Positions 34,996 to 44,377 of a stretch of DNA of 64,000 bases are shown here, one piece after another. The DNA is taken from the NCBI RefSeq assembly GCF_000940805.1, contig NZ_CP007142.1, forward strand, positions 5,246,593 to 5,310,592, read 5' to 3'. The DNA is from Gynuella sunshinyii YC6258 (GTDB lineage: Bacteria > Pseudomonadota > Gammaproteobacteria > Pseudomonadales > Natronospirillaceae). The translations under genes and the position numbers were made by a program. Each line of letters begins with the position of its first letter. Positions within the stretch are counted from its first letter, which is position 1. The notes beneath the pieces were generated by a model that had not been told where the DNA came from, made no database searches, and saw only the letters and a list, made by a program, of their open reading frames with translations.

Positions 34996-36249
34996 CTATA
35001 ACACCCAGGCGTTGACTGCGGATGCCACTCCCCACATAAACACTGTGTAGTGCCAGTTGTTTTTTATGATCGCGCCAGCGGTAGCCTGATAACGACTCAT
35101 CAACGCCAGGCCAACGCCGGTCAAAGGACTGGTGCCGGTGGAAATGGCCCAGCAGGACAAATACAGGAACCCCAGACGGACCGGATCAGGGCTCAATGGC
35201 AACAGCAACGGGCTGACCACTGACACACTGACAATCGGATGAATTCCTACCATTCCGGCCGTAATCATTACCGCCAGTACGACACTGAACAACCAGGGAT
35301 CAAATTCAAACCCTGTCAGATCAAACACATCCGGATACAGTAAAATCACGGCTTTGATGCCGGCAGAAAAAATACCGGCGGCCAGAAACAGCGCAAACTG
35401 ACTGCCAATGTTAGCCAGCTTATAATTGATGAACTCATGTACGACATGTAGATCAGGACCACCTCGCATAAACATCATTGCCCCGACAGGTGCCAACAGA
35501 CAAATTAATACCAGCACACTGATACCTGACCAGATGAAATGAGCCAGCATCACGGCCACCGCCAGGAACAGCGGCATGATCAAACTCTCAACCCGAATTG
35601 GATAACCTTCAAACACGACTTTACGGTTCAGACTGACTTCCAGAATGGACAGCCCTATAGCGATCAACGCCATCAGCAAGCCGGGCCACAGCACCCCCTG
35701 CCAATGCAGTCCAGGTGCATAGGTAATGGCCACGCCGGTGGCGACAAAAAAGGGAGACCACCATGCCGCAGCCGAAAAACAGCGCGCCAGAATCACCCGC
35801 TGAGAGTCACTCAGGGCGCCGTTGCGCTGCAATCGGTCACCAAATACAAACAGCACCGAAAGATTAATAACCGCACCCAGTAAATGCGATCCGAAGGCGG
35901 TTGCAATCAGCGCCCGGTTCCCCTGCGGCAATATTTTCTGCTCGCTTTCAACATTGGCCAGAGCCAGGAAAGACACCGCGACGAACATTCCCAGCAATGG
36001 CAGGTTAACGGCGAAAATCTGCGGCCAGGGCAACCATAATCCCTGACTGCCGGCAAACAACAATGCTGCTCCGCCGGCAACCATCAGAACAAGGGATTGT
36101 CGCTGACCATTTTTGGCGATCAGACGCCACATCAGTGCATTGCTGCTCCAGGCGGCCAGCGTGGGTGCCCATAGCGGGATCCATCCGGCAACACTCATTA
36201 AATACAGAATCAGAGTACTGAGAACGATCCAACCGGTATATTTTTTCAT
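34996..36249 (-). CDS. Polytopic inner-membrane protein, possible transporter, unassigned family
   Basis: The 417-residue protein has about ten to twelve hydrophobic segments from the start (MKKYTGWIVLSTLILYLMSVAGW). Features such as GMVGIHPIVSVSVVSPLL and WAISTGTSPLTGVGLALMSRYQ near the C-terminus recall paired re-entrant hairpins of ion-transporter-superfamily carriers, but I cannot place it in a named family. The ATG at 36249 is preferred over TTG at 36285 because the extra residues are not conserved-looking. SelO lies upstream on the same strand with a 103-bp gap. Substrate is unknown. Confidence 0.75.
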   Translation of the reverse strand: MKKYTGWIVLSTLILYLMSVAGWIPLWAPTLAAWSSNALMWRLIAKNGQRQSLVLMVAGGAALLFAGSQGLWLPWPQIFAVNLPLLGMFVAVSFLALANVESEQKILPQGNRALIATAFGSHLLGAVINLSVLFVFGDRLQRNGALSDSQRVILARCFSAAAWWSPFFVATGVAITYAPGLHWQGVLWPGLLMALIAIGLSILEVSLNRKVVFEGYPIRVESLIMPLFLAVAVMLAHFIWSGISVLVLICLLAPVGAMMFMRGGPDLHVVHEFINYKLANIGSQFALFLAAGIFSAGIKAVILLYPDVFDLTGFEFDPWLFSVVLAVMITAGMVGIHPIVSVSVVSPLLLPLSPDPVRLGFLYLSCWAISTGTSPLTGVGLALMSRYQATAGAIIKNNWHYTVFMWGVASAVNAWVL

Positions 36250-36352
36250 GTTACAGCTTAGTGTGGGGAAACTTTGAAGTGGCAATTATGATACCAGAAG
36301 CATATACGGATTCCCCGGAGATATTTGCAACAAAGCGCAAGCCAATGCTTCG

Positions 36353-37789
36353 TCAGGACGAACAGCTCACCGCCAGTGATTTGCTCCAGTCCGGTGGCAA
36401 TTGTGCGTATGACGCCAGTTCCGGATACTCCTGAAAAGGTTGCTGTAAGGCGGGCAATAAGGCATTGATTAACGTGAAATCTTTTTTCTCCGCCGCTTCA
36501 ATCGCCTCCTGTGCAACCCAATTACGCAATACCAGATAAGGATTATGGCTGTGCATCTGCTGTCTCCGCGAAGTTGCGGATGTCCCCTTCAATGCATCGG
36601 AATACTGTTGCCACCAGGCGTCAAAACCAGCGAGATCCAGAGTATGATTTCTAACATCCGGTTTGCGTTCATGAAGTTCGGCCTGAGTAAGCCCGGTAAA
36701 ACTGAAATGATAATCCATCTGCCCGCGCCCCAATAACTCAAGCCAGCCAATGGTTAACGATTCACGCTGATCCTCTGCCAGTTCGGCAACTCCCAGCTTT
36801 TGAGCCATCAGTGCCATATAGCTGCGCTGATAACAGTCATTGTAACCATCGACCGCCCGTTGCAAGGTCTCCACCGCCACCCAGGGCGTCAGGCAGTTGC
36901 CCAACTGCACCAGGTTCCATAATCCGATCTTTGGCTGTTGATCGTAAGCATAGCGACCATAATCATCGGAATGATTACAGATAAATGCGGGATCAAAACG
37001 ATCCATAAAACCAAACGGACCGTAATCAATGGTATCGCCGAGTATGGAGAAATTATCCGTATTCATGACACCATGACACCAACCCTGTGCCTGCCATGCG
37101 GCAATGAGTCGGGCGGTACGCTGAACAACTTCGGTAAACAGTGCGGCGATCGGTTCCGCCTGATTCAGACAATCCGGAAAATATTGCTCCAGAGTAAAAT
37201 CGATCAGAGCCTTCAACTCTTCATGCTGATTGGTATGGAAAAAAAACTGATAGTGACCGAAACGTAAAAAACTGCGGGCGACCCGGGTAACCATGGCAGC
37301 GGTTTCCCGTGCTTCGCGAATCACCACGTCATCACTGCCGGTAATGGCCAGAGCGCGTGTTGTGGGAATGCCCAGTCCGGCCATATTTTCACTCATCAAA
37401 TATTCCCGCACGCTGGATCGTAATACTGCCCGACCGTCACCCATGCGGGAAAAAGGCGTCATTCCCGAACCTTTTAACTGCACTTCCCAGATTCGCTGAT
37501 CACGATCTTCCAAACCGCCAATCAATGCTGCCCGCCCATCTCCGAGTCTTGGCGTGTAACCGCCAAACTGATGTCCGGCATAGACACTGGCCACAGCATC
37601 GGCACTACGATGACCACTCAATAAAGAAATATCGTCTTCGCGTAATGAATGTATTTGAAAAGTTTCGCGGAGTTGCGAATTTTCACTGATTAAATAGGGT
37701 TCACTGATACCCTGCAGCGAAACCTGCACCACATAGGGTCGGTCCAACTGTCTAAACGGGAGGGGTTTGAGAATTTCGTGTAATGGCAT
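36353..37789 (-). CDS. selO: SelO pseudokinase, protein adenylyltransferase (YdiU/UPF0061)
   Basis: The 478-residue protein has full family length. It carries YAGHQFGGYTPRLGDGRA near 70-86, the nucleotide loop LKGSGMTPFSRMGDGRAVLRSSVREYLMSE, and the metal-binding HGVMNTDNFSILGDTIDYGPFGFMD. SelO transfers AMP from ATP to Ser, Thr or Tyr of proteins and is linked to redox stress. It ends in SCSS: Cys476 stands where some relatives carry selenocysteine and can form a regulatory disulfide. No clear ribosome-binding site is seen before its ATG. It is divergent from ndh. Confidence 0.95.
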   Translation of the reverse strand: MPLHEILKPLPFRQLDRPYVVQVSLQGISEPYLISENSQLRETFQIHSLREDDISLLSGHRSADAVASVYAGHQFGGYTPRLGDGRAALIGGLEDRDQRIWEVQLKGSGMTPFSRMGDGRAVLRSSVREYLMSENMAGLGIPTTRALAITGSDDVVIREARETAAMVTRVARSFLRFGHYQFFFHTNQHEELKALIDFTLEQYFPDCLNQAEPIAALFTEVVQRTARLIAAWQAQGWCHGVMNTDNFSILGDTIDYGPFGFMDRFDPAFICNHSDDYGRYAYDQQPKIGLWNLVQLGNCLTPWVAVETLQRAVDGYNDCYQRSYMALMAQKLGVAELAEDQRESLTIGWLELLGRGQMDYHFSFTGLTQAELHERKPDVRNHTLDLAGFDAWWQQYSDALKGTSATSRRQQMHSHNPYLVLRNWVAQEAIEAAEKKDFTLINALLPALQQPFQEYPELASYAQLPPDWSKSLAVSCSS

Positions 37790-37865
37790 AGGATGGCGAC
37801 TGGATCGTTAGCAAAGAACCATTATTATCAATCTTACCCATGCAGTCCTCAAGTTTTGGTCAGGG

Positions 37866-37895
37866 ATTATTCCAATGTGATGACATTGGAATAAT
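37866..37895. promoter_or_regulatory. Perfect 13-bp inverted repeat before ndh
   Basis: ATTATTCCAATGT (37866-37878) and ACATTGGAATAAT (37883-37895) are exact reverse complements around GATG. The element ends 25 bp before the ndh ATG and lies between ndh and selO, which diverge. It could be an operator for a repressor of ndh or a stem in the ndh leader; no T-run follows. Confidence 0.65.
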
Positions 37896-37920
37896 TCTTG
37901 GAAAATGCGGGTAATTCATT

Positions 37921-39216
37921 ATGAAAATTGTGGTTGTTGGAGGAGGAGCCGGCGGACTGGAGCTGGCAACTAAACTTGGAAACAAACTCGGTAAAAAGCA
38001 AACAGCAGATATCTTGTTAATCGACAAGAATCAAACTCACCTCTGGAAGCCGTTATTGCATGAAGTGGCTTCCGGCACTATGGATTCCGAAATCGACGCT
38101 GTCAGCTATCGTGCTCATGCACATAATCACGGCTTTCGTTTTAAAATCGGTACTCTGTCTGGTATTAACCGGGAAGAAAAATACATTCATCTGCAACCGG
38201 TAGTCGATGATGAAGGCGAGGAAATCCTGCCGGAGCGCAAAGAAAGCTACGACATACTGGTACTGGCCATTGGCAGCATTTCAAATGATTTTGGTGTACA
38301 GGGAATTCGTGAGCATGCGATCTTTCTGGACAGCCCGAAACAGGCCATCCGGTTTCAGCACAAACTGGTGAATCAGTTTATCCGTATCAACAGACGCCTG
38401 GAGCAAGAGCCCGATACCTCACTGTCAGTGGCTATTGTCGGTGGCGGTGCTACTGGAGTCGAACTATCTGCCGAACTGTTCAACGCCCGCCACTGGTTCT
38501 CTCTGTATGGACTAAAAAATGTGACCTCTGAGCACCTTAAGGTCACTCTGGTCGAGGCCGGTCCGCGCCTGCTGCCTGCACTCAGTGAGCGCATTGCGGG
38601 GTCAGTCCACCAGGAATTACTGGAACTCGGACTCGACATTCGGACCAATACCCAGGTATCACGGGCAGAAGCCGGTAAACTGCATACTGCCGATGGAAAG
38701 ATCATAGAAGCTGATTTGATCGTCTGGGCCGCAGGTGTCAAAGCGCCGGATTTCCTGAAGGATTTTGGCGGCCTGGAAACCAACCGTATCAACCAGATCG
38801 TCGTCAATACTCATTTGCAACCGGCGCAGGATGAAAGTATTTATGTGATCGGTGATTGCGCCGGACGCCAGATAGACGAAAAACGCTGGGTACCTCCGCG
38901 CGCCCAATCAGCGCATCAGATGGCCAGTCTGGTGTATCACAATATTCTGCTTTCGCTGGCAGGCAAACCGCAGAAGGACTTTAAATACCAGGATCATGGA
39001 TCGCTAGTGTCTCTCAGCCGTTATACCGCCATTGGTAACCTGATGGGTAACCTGACCCGGGGCAGTATGAATATCGAAGGCAAGCTCGCACGCATGGCGT
39101 ATGTTTCATTGTATCGAATGCATCAGCTGGCGCTACATGGCTGGACAAAAATGATACTTATGACACTGTCCGAAAAAATCAATAAAGTTATTCGCCCCAG
39201 GTTGAAATTACACTGA
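37921..39216 (+). CDS. ndh: Type II NADH dehydrogenase (NDH-2)
   Basis: The 431-residue flavoprotein has an FAD-binding GGGAGG (7-12), a second Rossmann motif VAIVGGGATGVELSAEL near 170-186 for NADH, and YVIGDCAG near 303 closing the FAD site. It passes electrons from NADH to quinone without pumping protons, at the inner face of the membrane. Length is typical. A long perfect palindrome just upstream is a likely control element. The gene is convergent with the oxygenase gene downstream, separated by 192 bases in which I see only a weak inverted repeat. Confidence 0.95.
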   Translation: MKIVVVGGGAGGLELATKLGNKLGKKQTADILLIDKNQTHLWKPLLHEVASGTMDSEIDAVSYRAHAHNHGFRFKIGTLSGINREEKYIHLQPVVDDEGEEILPERKESYDILVLAIGSISNDFGVQGIREHAIFLDSPKQAIRFQHKLVNQFIRINRRLEQEPDTSLSVAIVGGGATGVELSAELFNARHWFSLYGLKNVTSEHLKVTLVEAGPRLLPALSERIAGSVHQELLELGLDIRTNTQVSRAEAGKLHTADGKIIEADLIVWAAGVKAPDFLKDFGGLETNRINQIVVNTHLQPAQDESIYVIGDCAGRQIDEKRWVPPRAQSAHQMASLVYHNILLSLAGKPQKDFKYQDHGSLVSLSRYTAIGNLMGNLTRGSMNIEGKLARMAYVSLYRMHQLALHGWTKMILMTLSEKINKVIRPRLKLH

Positions 39217-39408
39217 TGCATTAACACTGCGCAGGTTGATGGCCTGACTTTCAGAAACCTCATGTGGCACGAAACGGAACATGCAATGTGATCGCGTTCG
39301 TGTCACTCCTGGGCCTTGCGCAGCCTGAAAACAGAAATTATCTGCCCCAGCCCCATTAGCAACAGAGTATCTTTTTTGCCTGAGACTCTTAGCAATCACT
39401 CTTGTCTG

Positions 39409-40077
39409 TTATTTGGGAGGATCCACCTTGTATTCGGTAGAACTGTTCAAACGGAACCAACCGGTTACGCTATAGCGGTGTTTGTGAGCAATTTGAACTT
39501 CATGGGGGAATTCCTCACTCATAAAAACCACCAGAGTACCGAAAGCCGGCATCACTTTCGTAAGAATGTCGTCGCTGTCCTCACGATAGATGACCAAATC
39601 GCCACCATCTTCAACCGTCCAGCCGGGATTCAAATAACCAATCACGGTCACAATCCGGTTAGCCTCACCACGGAATGCGTCACAGTGCTTCTTATAAAAT
39701 GAACCTGGTTGATAATGTGCCCAGTGGGTTTCGAACGAAAATAACCCCAGGAACAGCTCGCGATTCAAAAACGTCTGCAATTTCTGCGTCCACTGTAACC
39801 AAAGCTGTTCAGCTGCAGTACGTCCATCAATCCAGTGTATATTGTCCCGGCGAATAAAATGGCTCTGAAGATAATCATCCTGACGCCCAACACCGGCGGC
39901 TTTAAAGTGCCCGGTTCCATCAGTGATGATCTCAGATAGCAAGGCATCGCTTATGTCCTCTGGCAAAGCACCCGGAATAACACAATAGCCTTGACGGGTC
40001 AGGCCATCTGCTATCTGGCGAAAAACGGCATCATCACTGTTAAAATTATCAGAAAAGAGTTGCCTGACAGGGCTCAT
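39409..40077 (-). CDS. 2-oxoglutarate/Fe(II)-dependent oxygenase (prolyl 4-hydroxylase-like)
   Basis: The 222-residue protein has the double-stranded beta-helix iron site: His131 and Asp133 (KKHCDAF) and His192 (FPHEVQ), with Arg201 to bind 2-oxoglutarate. YQPGSFYKKHCDAF and GYLNPGW are typical of the prolyl 4-hydroxylase-like group, which hydroxylates proteins or free amino acids. GGAG lies nine bases before the ATG. It stands alone; substrate unknown. Confidence 0.9.
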   Translation of the reverse strand: MSPVRQLFSDNFNSDDAVFRQIADGLTRQGYCVIPGALPEDISDALLSEIITDGTGHFKAAGVGRQDDYLQSHFIRRDNIHWIDGRTAAEQLWLQWTQKLQTFLNRELFLGLFSFETHWAHYQPGSFYKKHCDAFRGEANRIVTVIGYLNPGWTVEDGGDLVIYREDSDDILTKVMPAFGTLVVFMSEEFPHEVQIAHKHRYSVTGWFRLNSSTEYKVDPPK

Positions 40078-40172
40078 TGAGGAGTTGCTCCAATAGAATA
40101 ACGCGTCCTTGTATGATCACCTGAGAGCTTTGTCAATCAATATTTTTGCCCGGTCAACGGCGCTGCTCAAGA

Positions 40173-41222
40173 TTAAAAAGGATGTTTGAATTGCCAGTTC
40201 AGACTGATCGTCTGGGTGGTCTGCAAACCTTCATCGGTCGATTGCAGGCTGGTTCCCAGTTCCAGCTGCACATCCTGGAAACCGGTGTACAAAAACCACA
40301 GATCCGCGGCGACGAAATCCCCCATTTGATAACCCGCATAACCATTTAAGGTCACCACCGGGTCGCCAATGTAGGCACGACCGCGAAGACTGCTTTGCCA
40401 GTTTTCTGCAATGCGTCCGTGTTGTTGCATAAAGACTTCCACTCCGTTGGAACTGACATCTTTTGCTTCATCACGACTGTAAACAGAATTAATCGCTAAA
40501 GCGCCAAACTCATAGTGACACTCCCCCGAAGCATCAAGACAGACACCGGCACCAACGACACTGCCATAATTACGAATCTGAGTATATTGCCGGTCGCCTT
40601 CACCACCGACATGATTGGCAATTACATCAGCATGCAAACGCAGCCGACTGAATTTCCAGGTTGACGTCCAACCAATTTCAAATTGCTCGGAGCGCTCCTG
40701 TTCCAATATTGACTGCCAGTCAATCCATAGATCGGATGTTAACCACGAATAATCGGTCTGCCACTCCATCCCCTGATCAAGACGGCCATCCAGATTATCA
40801 TTCACATCGAGCAGCGCCGGATGAACAGAATGTCCGGACGCCAAAGTACCAAAACTCAACAGTTGCTGATGCTGTTGGAAAGGAATCTGGTAACTGCCCA
40901 GGAAGCTCTGCTCGTTGTCGATATCACCATATTGCTGAGTGACCAGTACACCAACACGCATCCGCGCACCTTCTTCATTGGTGTAAGACACAGAAACCGG
41001 CATCAACCAGCCAAACTGAGTATGACCATTCACATCGTCATGACTGAACTCATAGTTGTTGAGCAGTGCCTCTGCTTCAAAATCGAGCTGAGGACCAGGC
41101 TGCCACTTCGAACTATCCGATTTCCCCCACCACTCACTGCCGGTCAGCTTTAGTGCCTGGGAAGAGTATGTTACTGTTGAAACCAAAAAAAGAAGAACGA
41201 ACAAAAGACTGTTTGTTTTCAT
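40173..41222 (-). CDS. Predicted outer-membrane beta-barrel protein
   Basis: The 349-residue protein has a signal peptide (about 1-23, cleavage near SSQA) and alternating polar and hydrophobic strands throughout, such as WQSSLRGRAYIG, VVTLNGYAGYQMG and VQLELGTSLQS. It ends ISLNWQFKHPF, with the terminal Phe recognised by the BAM assembly machine. Two cysteines (CLDASGEC) probably form a loop disulfide. Length fits a 14- to 16-strand barrel. I do not recognise the family or a substrate. Confidence 0.8.
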   Translation of the reverse strand: MKTNSLLFVLLFLVSTVTYSSQALKLTGSEWWGKSDSSKWQPGPQLDFEAEALLNNYEFSHDDVNGHTQFGWLMPVSVSYTNEEGARMRVGVLVTQQYGDIDNEQSFLGSYQIPFQQHQQLLSFGTLASGHSVHPALLDVNDNLDGRLDQGMEWQTDYSWLTSDLWIDWQSILEQERSEQFEIGWTSTWKFSRLRLHADVIANHVGGEGDRQYTQIRNYGSVVGAGVCLDASGECHYEFGALAINSVYSRDEAKDVSSNGVEVFMQQHGRIAENWQSSLRGRAYIGDPVVTLNGYAGYQMGDFVAADLWFLYTGFQDVQLELGTSLQSTDEGLQTTQTISLNWQFKHPF

Positions 41223-41409
41223 ACATCAGCTATAGTCAATTATAGTTACTGAACACGCTGACGTTAGAGGCAAACAGGAAACGGGTCAAGTTTTCATAAA
41301 GCCGGGCTGTTAATCGAACAAAAGAGACAGTATCGTTTCAGCATGAACAGAATGTCAGAGTCATTGATGAACAACAGAACCGGATACAACCAAGCCACGG
41401 GAATCACGA

Positions 41410-41907
41410 GTGAATAATAATAAGACGAATAACCGTATTGCTGTGTTTGTAGATGTGCAGAATATCTATTACACCGTCAAACATACCTACCATTGTCATT
41501 TTGACTATCATAAATTCTGGTCTGATATTTCAAGTCAGGGCGTTATTGTCAAAGCCGTGGCCTATGCCAGCGACCGAAACTGCCCGAAACAAATCGCGTT
41601 TCAGAGCATCCTGCGTAATATCGGTTTTGAGGTGAAACTGCGACCATATATTCAGCGCCGCGACGGCAGCACCAAAGCAGACTGGGATGTCGGCATTACG
41701 ATCGACATCATTGATTTTGCTGATCAGGTGGACACCATCATCCTGGCATCAGGTGATGGTGATTTTCAATTACTGGCCAATTATGTCCGGGAACGTTTCA
41801 ACAAGGACTTTAACGTCTATGGTGTACCGTCCCTGACCGCCCACACACTAGTGGAAGCGGCCAGTAACTATCATCCGATTTCAGAGCAATATCTGCTCAA
41901 ACATTAA
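41410..41907 (+). CDS. NYN-domain protein (LabA/DUF88-like, PIN-type nuclease fold)
   Basis: The 165-residue protein has the NYN acidic cluster: FVDVQN with Asp15, KADWDVGITIDII near 94-106, and LASGDGDF near 116-123. NYN domains share the PIN fold and are predicted metal-dependent ribonucleases; LabA-type members act in RNA processing or gene regulation. The start is GTG at 41410, since nearby ATGs are out of frame. Its stop TAA and that of the convergent decarboxylase share the four bases TTAA at 41904-41907. Confidence 0.88.
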   Translation: MNNNKTNNRIAVFVDVQNIYYTVKHTYHCHFDYHKFWSDISSQGVIVKAVAYASDRNCPKQIAFQSILRNIGFEVKLRPYIQRRDGSTKADWDVGITIDIIDFADQVDTIILASGDGDFQLLANYVRERFNKDFNVYGVPSLTAHTLVEAASNYHPISEQYLLKH

Positions 41908-43112
41908 CCGGCGATAAGCGGTTCGGCATATTGTTCAGCTGAATACTCGTTCAGCACGACAATCTCCGCCCGCTTGAAGAAATTAAAGTCGGTGGCGGTT
42001 GCAGACGTGTATGCTCCCATCATCCGGCCGATGATCAAATCACCATTGGCCAGTTTAGGTAACATGATATCTTCTGCAATGACATCGATACTGTCGCAGG
42101 TCGGTCCGGCCAGTACAGACGGCTGACGTTCTCCATCCCAGTACATGGCATCCACCGGGTACTGACCATGATCAAACATGATGCCACTGAAAGAACCATA
42201 AATACCATCATCCAGGTAATACCAGATTTTGCCTTCGCGTTCTGCCTGTCCCATTACGGATGCCACGGAAGTCACCGCAGGCGCACAGATAAAACGACCC
42301 GGTTCAGCAATAATCCGGACAGTTTCAGGAAACGCTGCCAAAGCCCGTCGGATTGGATTACAGAAATCACGGATCGGCGTGACATCTTCCATATAGCTGA
42401 CCGGAAAGCCACCGCCAATATCCAGCATACTCAATACCGGCAGACCCAGCTCGATCACCTGTTCAAAGACAGCATGGCAACTTTCAATGGCATGAACATA
42501 TTTCTGTGGGTCTGTAGTTTGTGAACCAACATGGAAAGACAAACCTTTGATCCGGATACCCCAATCAAACGCCTGTTTGATCAGCTCAATGGCCGTCGCC
42601 GGATTACAACCGAATTTCTTCGACAAATCAGCAACCGCGTCAGCATTGCGGAAACTCAGGCGAATCAGAATTTCCGCCTCATCTTTATAGGCACGGAATT
42701 TTTCCAGCTCGTTGAGACTGTCGACCACGAATACATTACAGCCATACTCCAACGCATCGCGAATATCACGATCCCGCTTAATCGGGTGGGTATGAATGGT
42801 GGCTTCTGCCGGCACACCACATTCGCGCACCAGCTCCACTTCGCCACTGGTAGCCAGATCAAAACTGGCACCTTCGTCCAGCAGCGTTTTGACCACAGCA
42901 GGATGCGGCAACGGTTTCAACGCATAATGCAAGGTGACATCCGGTAAGGCATTCTGAAGTTCACGGTACTGTCTGCGAATAATATCGCAGTCCAGAATCA
43001 TCAACGGAGCACCATGGCGTTTGACCAGTAACTCGATCAATTCCACTTCAGAAAGGTCAGATAGATTAATAGACGCATTTTCATGAGACGCGTCAAAAAT
43101 AGAGATGGTCAT
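41904..43112 (-). CDS. Fold-III ornithine (or ornithine/lysine) decarboxylase
   Basis: The 402-residue protein is of the eukaryote-like type. PLP Lys66 is in HYALKPLPHP, SFHVGSQ and DIGGGFP bind the cofactor phosphate, EPGRF follows, and the catalytic Cys339 is in GPTCDSID. It makes putrescine from ornithine, or cadaverine if lysine is accepted, for polyamine synthesis in the cytoplasm. The ATG at 43112 has AAGAGGG eight bases before it; the upstream in-frame extension does not look coding. The 295 bases before it also hold the Zur box of the divergent zinc operon. Confidence 0.93.
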   Translation of the reverse strand: MTISIFDASHENASINLSDLSEVELIELLVKRHGAPLMILDCDIIRRQYRELQNALPDVTLHYALKPLPHPAVVKTLLDEGASFDLATSGEVELVRECGVPAEATIHTHPIKRDRDIRDALEYGCNVFVVDSLNELEKFRAYKDEAEILIRLSFRNADAVADLSKKFGCNPATAIELIKQAFDWGIRIKGLSFHVGSQTTDPQKYVHAIESCHAVFEQVIELGLPVLSMLDIGGGFPVSYMEDVTPIRDFCNPIRRALAAFPETVRIIAEPGRFICAPAVTSVASVMGQAEREGKIWYYLDDGIYGSFSGIMFDHGQYPVDAMYWDGERQPSVLAGPTCDSIDVIAEDIMLPKLANGDLIIGRMMGAYTSATATDFNFFKRAEIVVLNEYSAEQYAEPLIAG

Positions 43113-43361
43113 GAGCACAACCCTCTTGGCAATGATGTCAACGGTACACTTCGAGCGGCATCGAAAGCTCTCTAAAGCAGTCAATTCACTCTTGGATAGT
43201 TGCTCATTGCCTTGTCGCCTTTTGGGAAGCGGCGATGTACTCGGATTGGCTATCAACAAGAAGCATGCGAAGTTTAGGAAAAAAAAACCTGTACGCAACA
43301 TTTTTTTTCGCTGGATTGGTAATTTTTTTTAAATGATTCAGAAAGGGGTCTGGTCATTGCA

Positions 43362-43380
43362 AATGTTACAAAGTAACATT
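43362..43380. promoter_or_regulatory. Zur box
   Basis: AATGTTAC-AAA-GTAACATT is a perfect 19-bp palindrome and fits the gammaproteobacterial Zur consensus built on AATGTTAT...ATAACATT. It lies 28 bp before the first gene of the zrg-like zinc operon, so zinc-replete Zur would repress it. Confidence 0.85.
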
Positions 43381-43407
43381 AATTCTCCTGTCCTCAGAAA
43401 TGTTGTT

Positions 43408-43707
43408 ATGAAGCGTTATTCCAGATGTATGCTGCTGATCCTGTTGCTGGGAATTGTAATGCCCTACAGCATTGCTATGCCTATGCACGAGCTCAGTCAC
43501 CTGCTGGATTTTCATGATAAAGCCCACACTGCGGACAAGTGCGATCTGTGCCAGCTGACTCAGGGCGGAGCATTATTGTTTGTGCCATCCGGAATCAACA
43601 GTGTGGCGCTGAAGCAATCGGTGCTGTCCTTTTCGGCCACACCGAAAACCGCCATTACCGGCACCCGCCAGAGTACCATTCGCGCACCTCCCGTCATCAC
43701 CGTCTGA
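43408..43707 (+). CDS. Small exported protein, DUF2946-like, first gene of zinc operon
   Basis: The 99-residue protein has a signal sequence (MKRYSRCMLLILLLGIVMPYSIA) followed by MHELSHLLDFHDKAHTADKCDLC. The His residues and CxxC resemble DUF2946-type proteins and suggest metal contact in the periplasm. The ATG at 43408 follows the Zur box closely; an upstream in-frame extension would place the box inside the gene. It leads the zinc operon with an 80-base gap to the DUF2796 gene. A role in zinc binding is inference. Confidence 0.7.
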   Translation: MKRYSRCMLLILLLGIVMPYSIAMPMHELSHLLDFHDKAHTADKCDLCQLTQGGALLFVPSGINSVALKQSVLSFSATPKTAITGTRQSTIRAPPVITV

Positions 43708-43787
43708 ACCATTATTTGCGCATTCTTCAAACAGCAGATGCCTTACCGGCACTGTATTTTTTGTTATTTAGCAGACAGGTGATTCCC

Positions 43788-44339
43788 ATGAAAAAAGTAT
43801 TGATACTGACCGTTGCCCTTGCCAACAGTGTTTATGCATTGGCCGCAGATGAACATCGCCAGCATGGCGCCCATGAACACGGAGCCGCTAAATTAATGCT
43901 GGCTCAGGATGGAAAAGACTTTCAGCTCTCTCTGGATACCCCGGCGTTCAATATTTATGGTTTTGAACACCAACCGGAAAACTCACAGCAGAAAGAACTG
44001 GTGGCCAACGCCAATGCCTTACTGAAACAGGGTGAAGAATTGTTCCTGTTTCCCAAAGATGCACAATGCACATTGCAGGAAGCCAGTGTCGAAACCGAAC
44101 AACATGAACAGGGTGACGATGAAGACCATGACGGCGACGAAGCGGAAGAGCATGGTGGTCACAGTGATTTGAACGTGGCCTGGCATTTCAGTTGTGCCCA
44201 GCCCCTGGAAGCCAAGACCCTCACACTGACCATATTTGATGCGTTCGACAACCTGAAAGATCTGGATGTCGAATACCTGACCGACTCCGGCCAGGGCGCT
44301 ATCGAACTGTCACCTGAAAAACATACATTCAAATTCTGA
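43788..44339 (+). CDS. zrgA: DUF2796 zinc-binding periplasmic protein (ZrgA-like)
   Basis: The 183-residue protein has a signal peptide (MKKVLILTVALANSVYALA) and two His/acidic clusters: DEHRQHGAHEHGA after cleavage, and a middle stretch rich in His, Glu and Asp (HEQGDDEDHDGDEAEEHGGH). It matches DUF2796, the ZrgA subunit of the zinc uptake system ZrgABCDE known from Vibrio cholerae. It probably binds zinc in the periplasm for the ABC system encoded next. AGGTG lies seven bases before the ATG. The Zur box upstream supports the role. Confidence 0.88.
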   Translation: MKKVLILTVALANSVYALAADEHRQHGAHEHGAAKLMLAQDGKDFQLSLDTPAFNIYGFEHQPENSQQKELVANANALLKQGEELFLFPKDAQCTLQEASVETEQHEQGDDEDHDGDEAEEHGGHSDLNVAWHFSCAQPLEAKTLTLTIFDAFDNLKDLDVEYLTDSGQGAIELSPEKHTFKF

Positions 44340-44352
44340 CACTCACGCAACC

Positions 44353-44370
44353 GGGGCCGCTACTGGCCCC
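44353..44370 (+). other. Stem-loop between zrgA-like and ABC ATPase genes
   Basis: GGGGCC (44353-44358) pairs with GGCCCC (44365-44370) around a six-base loop. It ends a few bases before the ATPase start and has no T-run. It may stabilise the upstream message, giving more binding protein than transporter. Confidence 0.5.
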
Positions 44371-44377
44371 TGGACTG

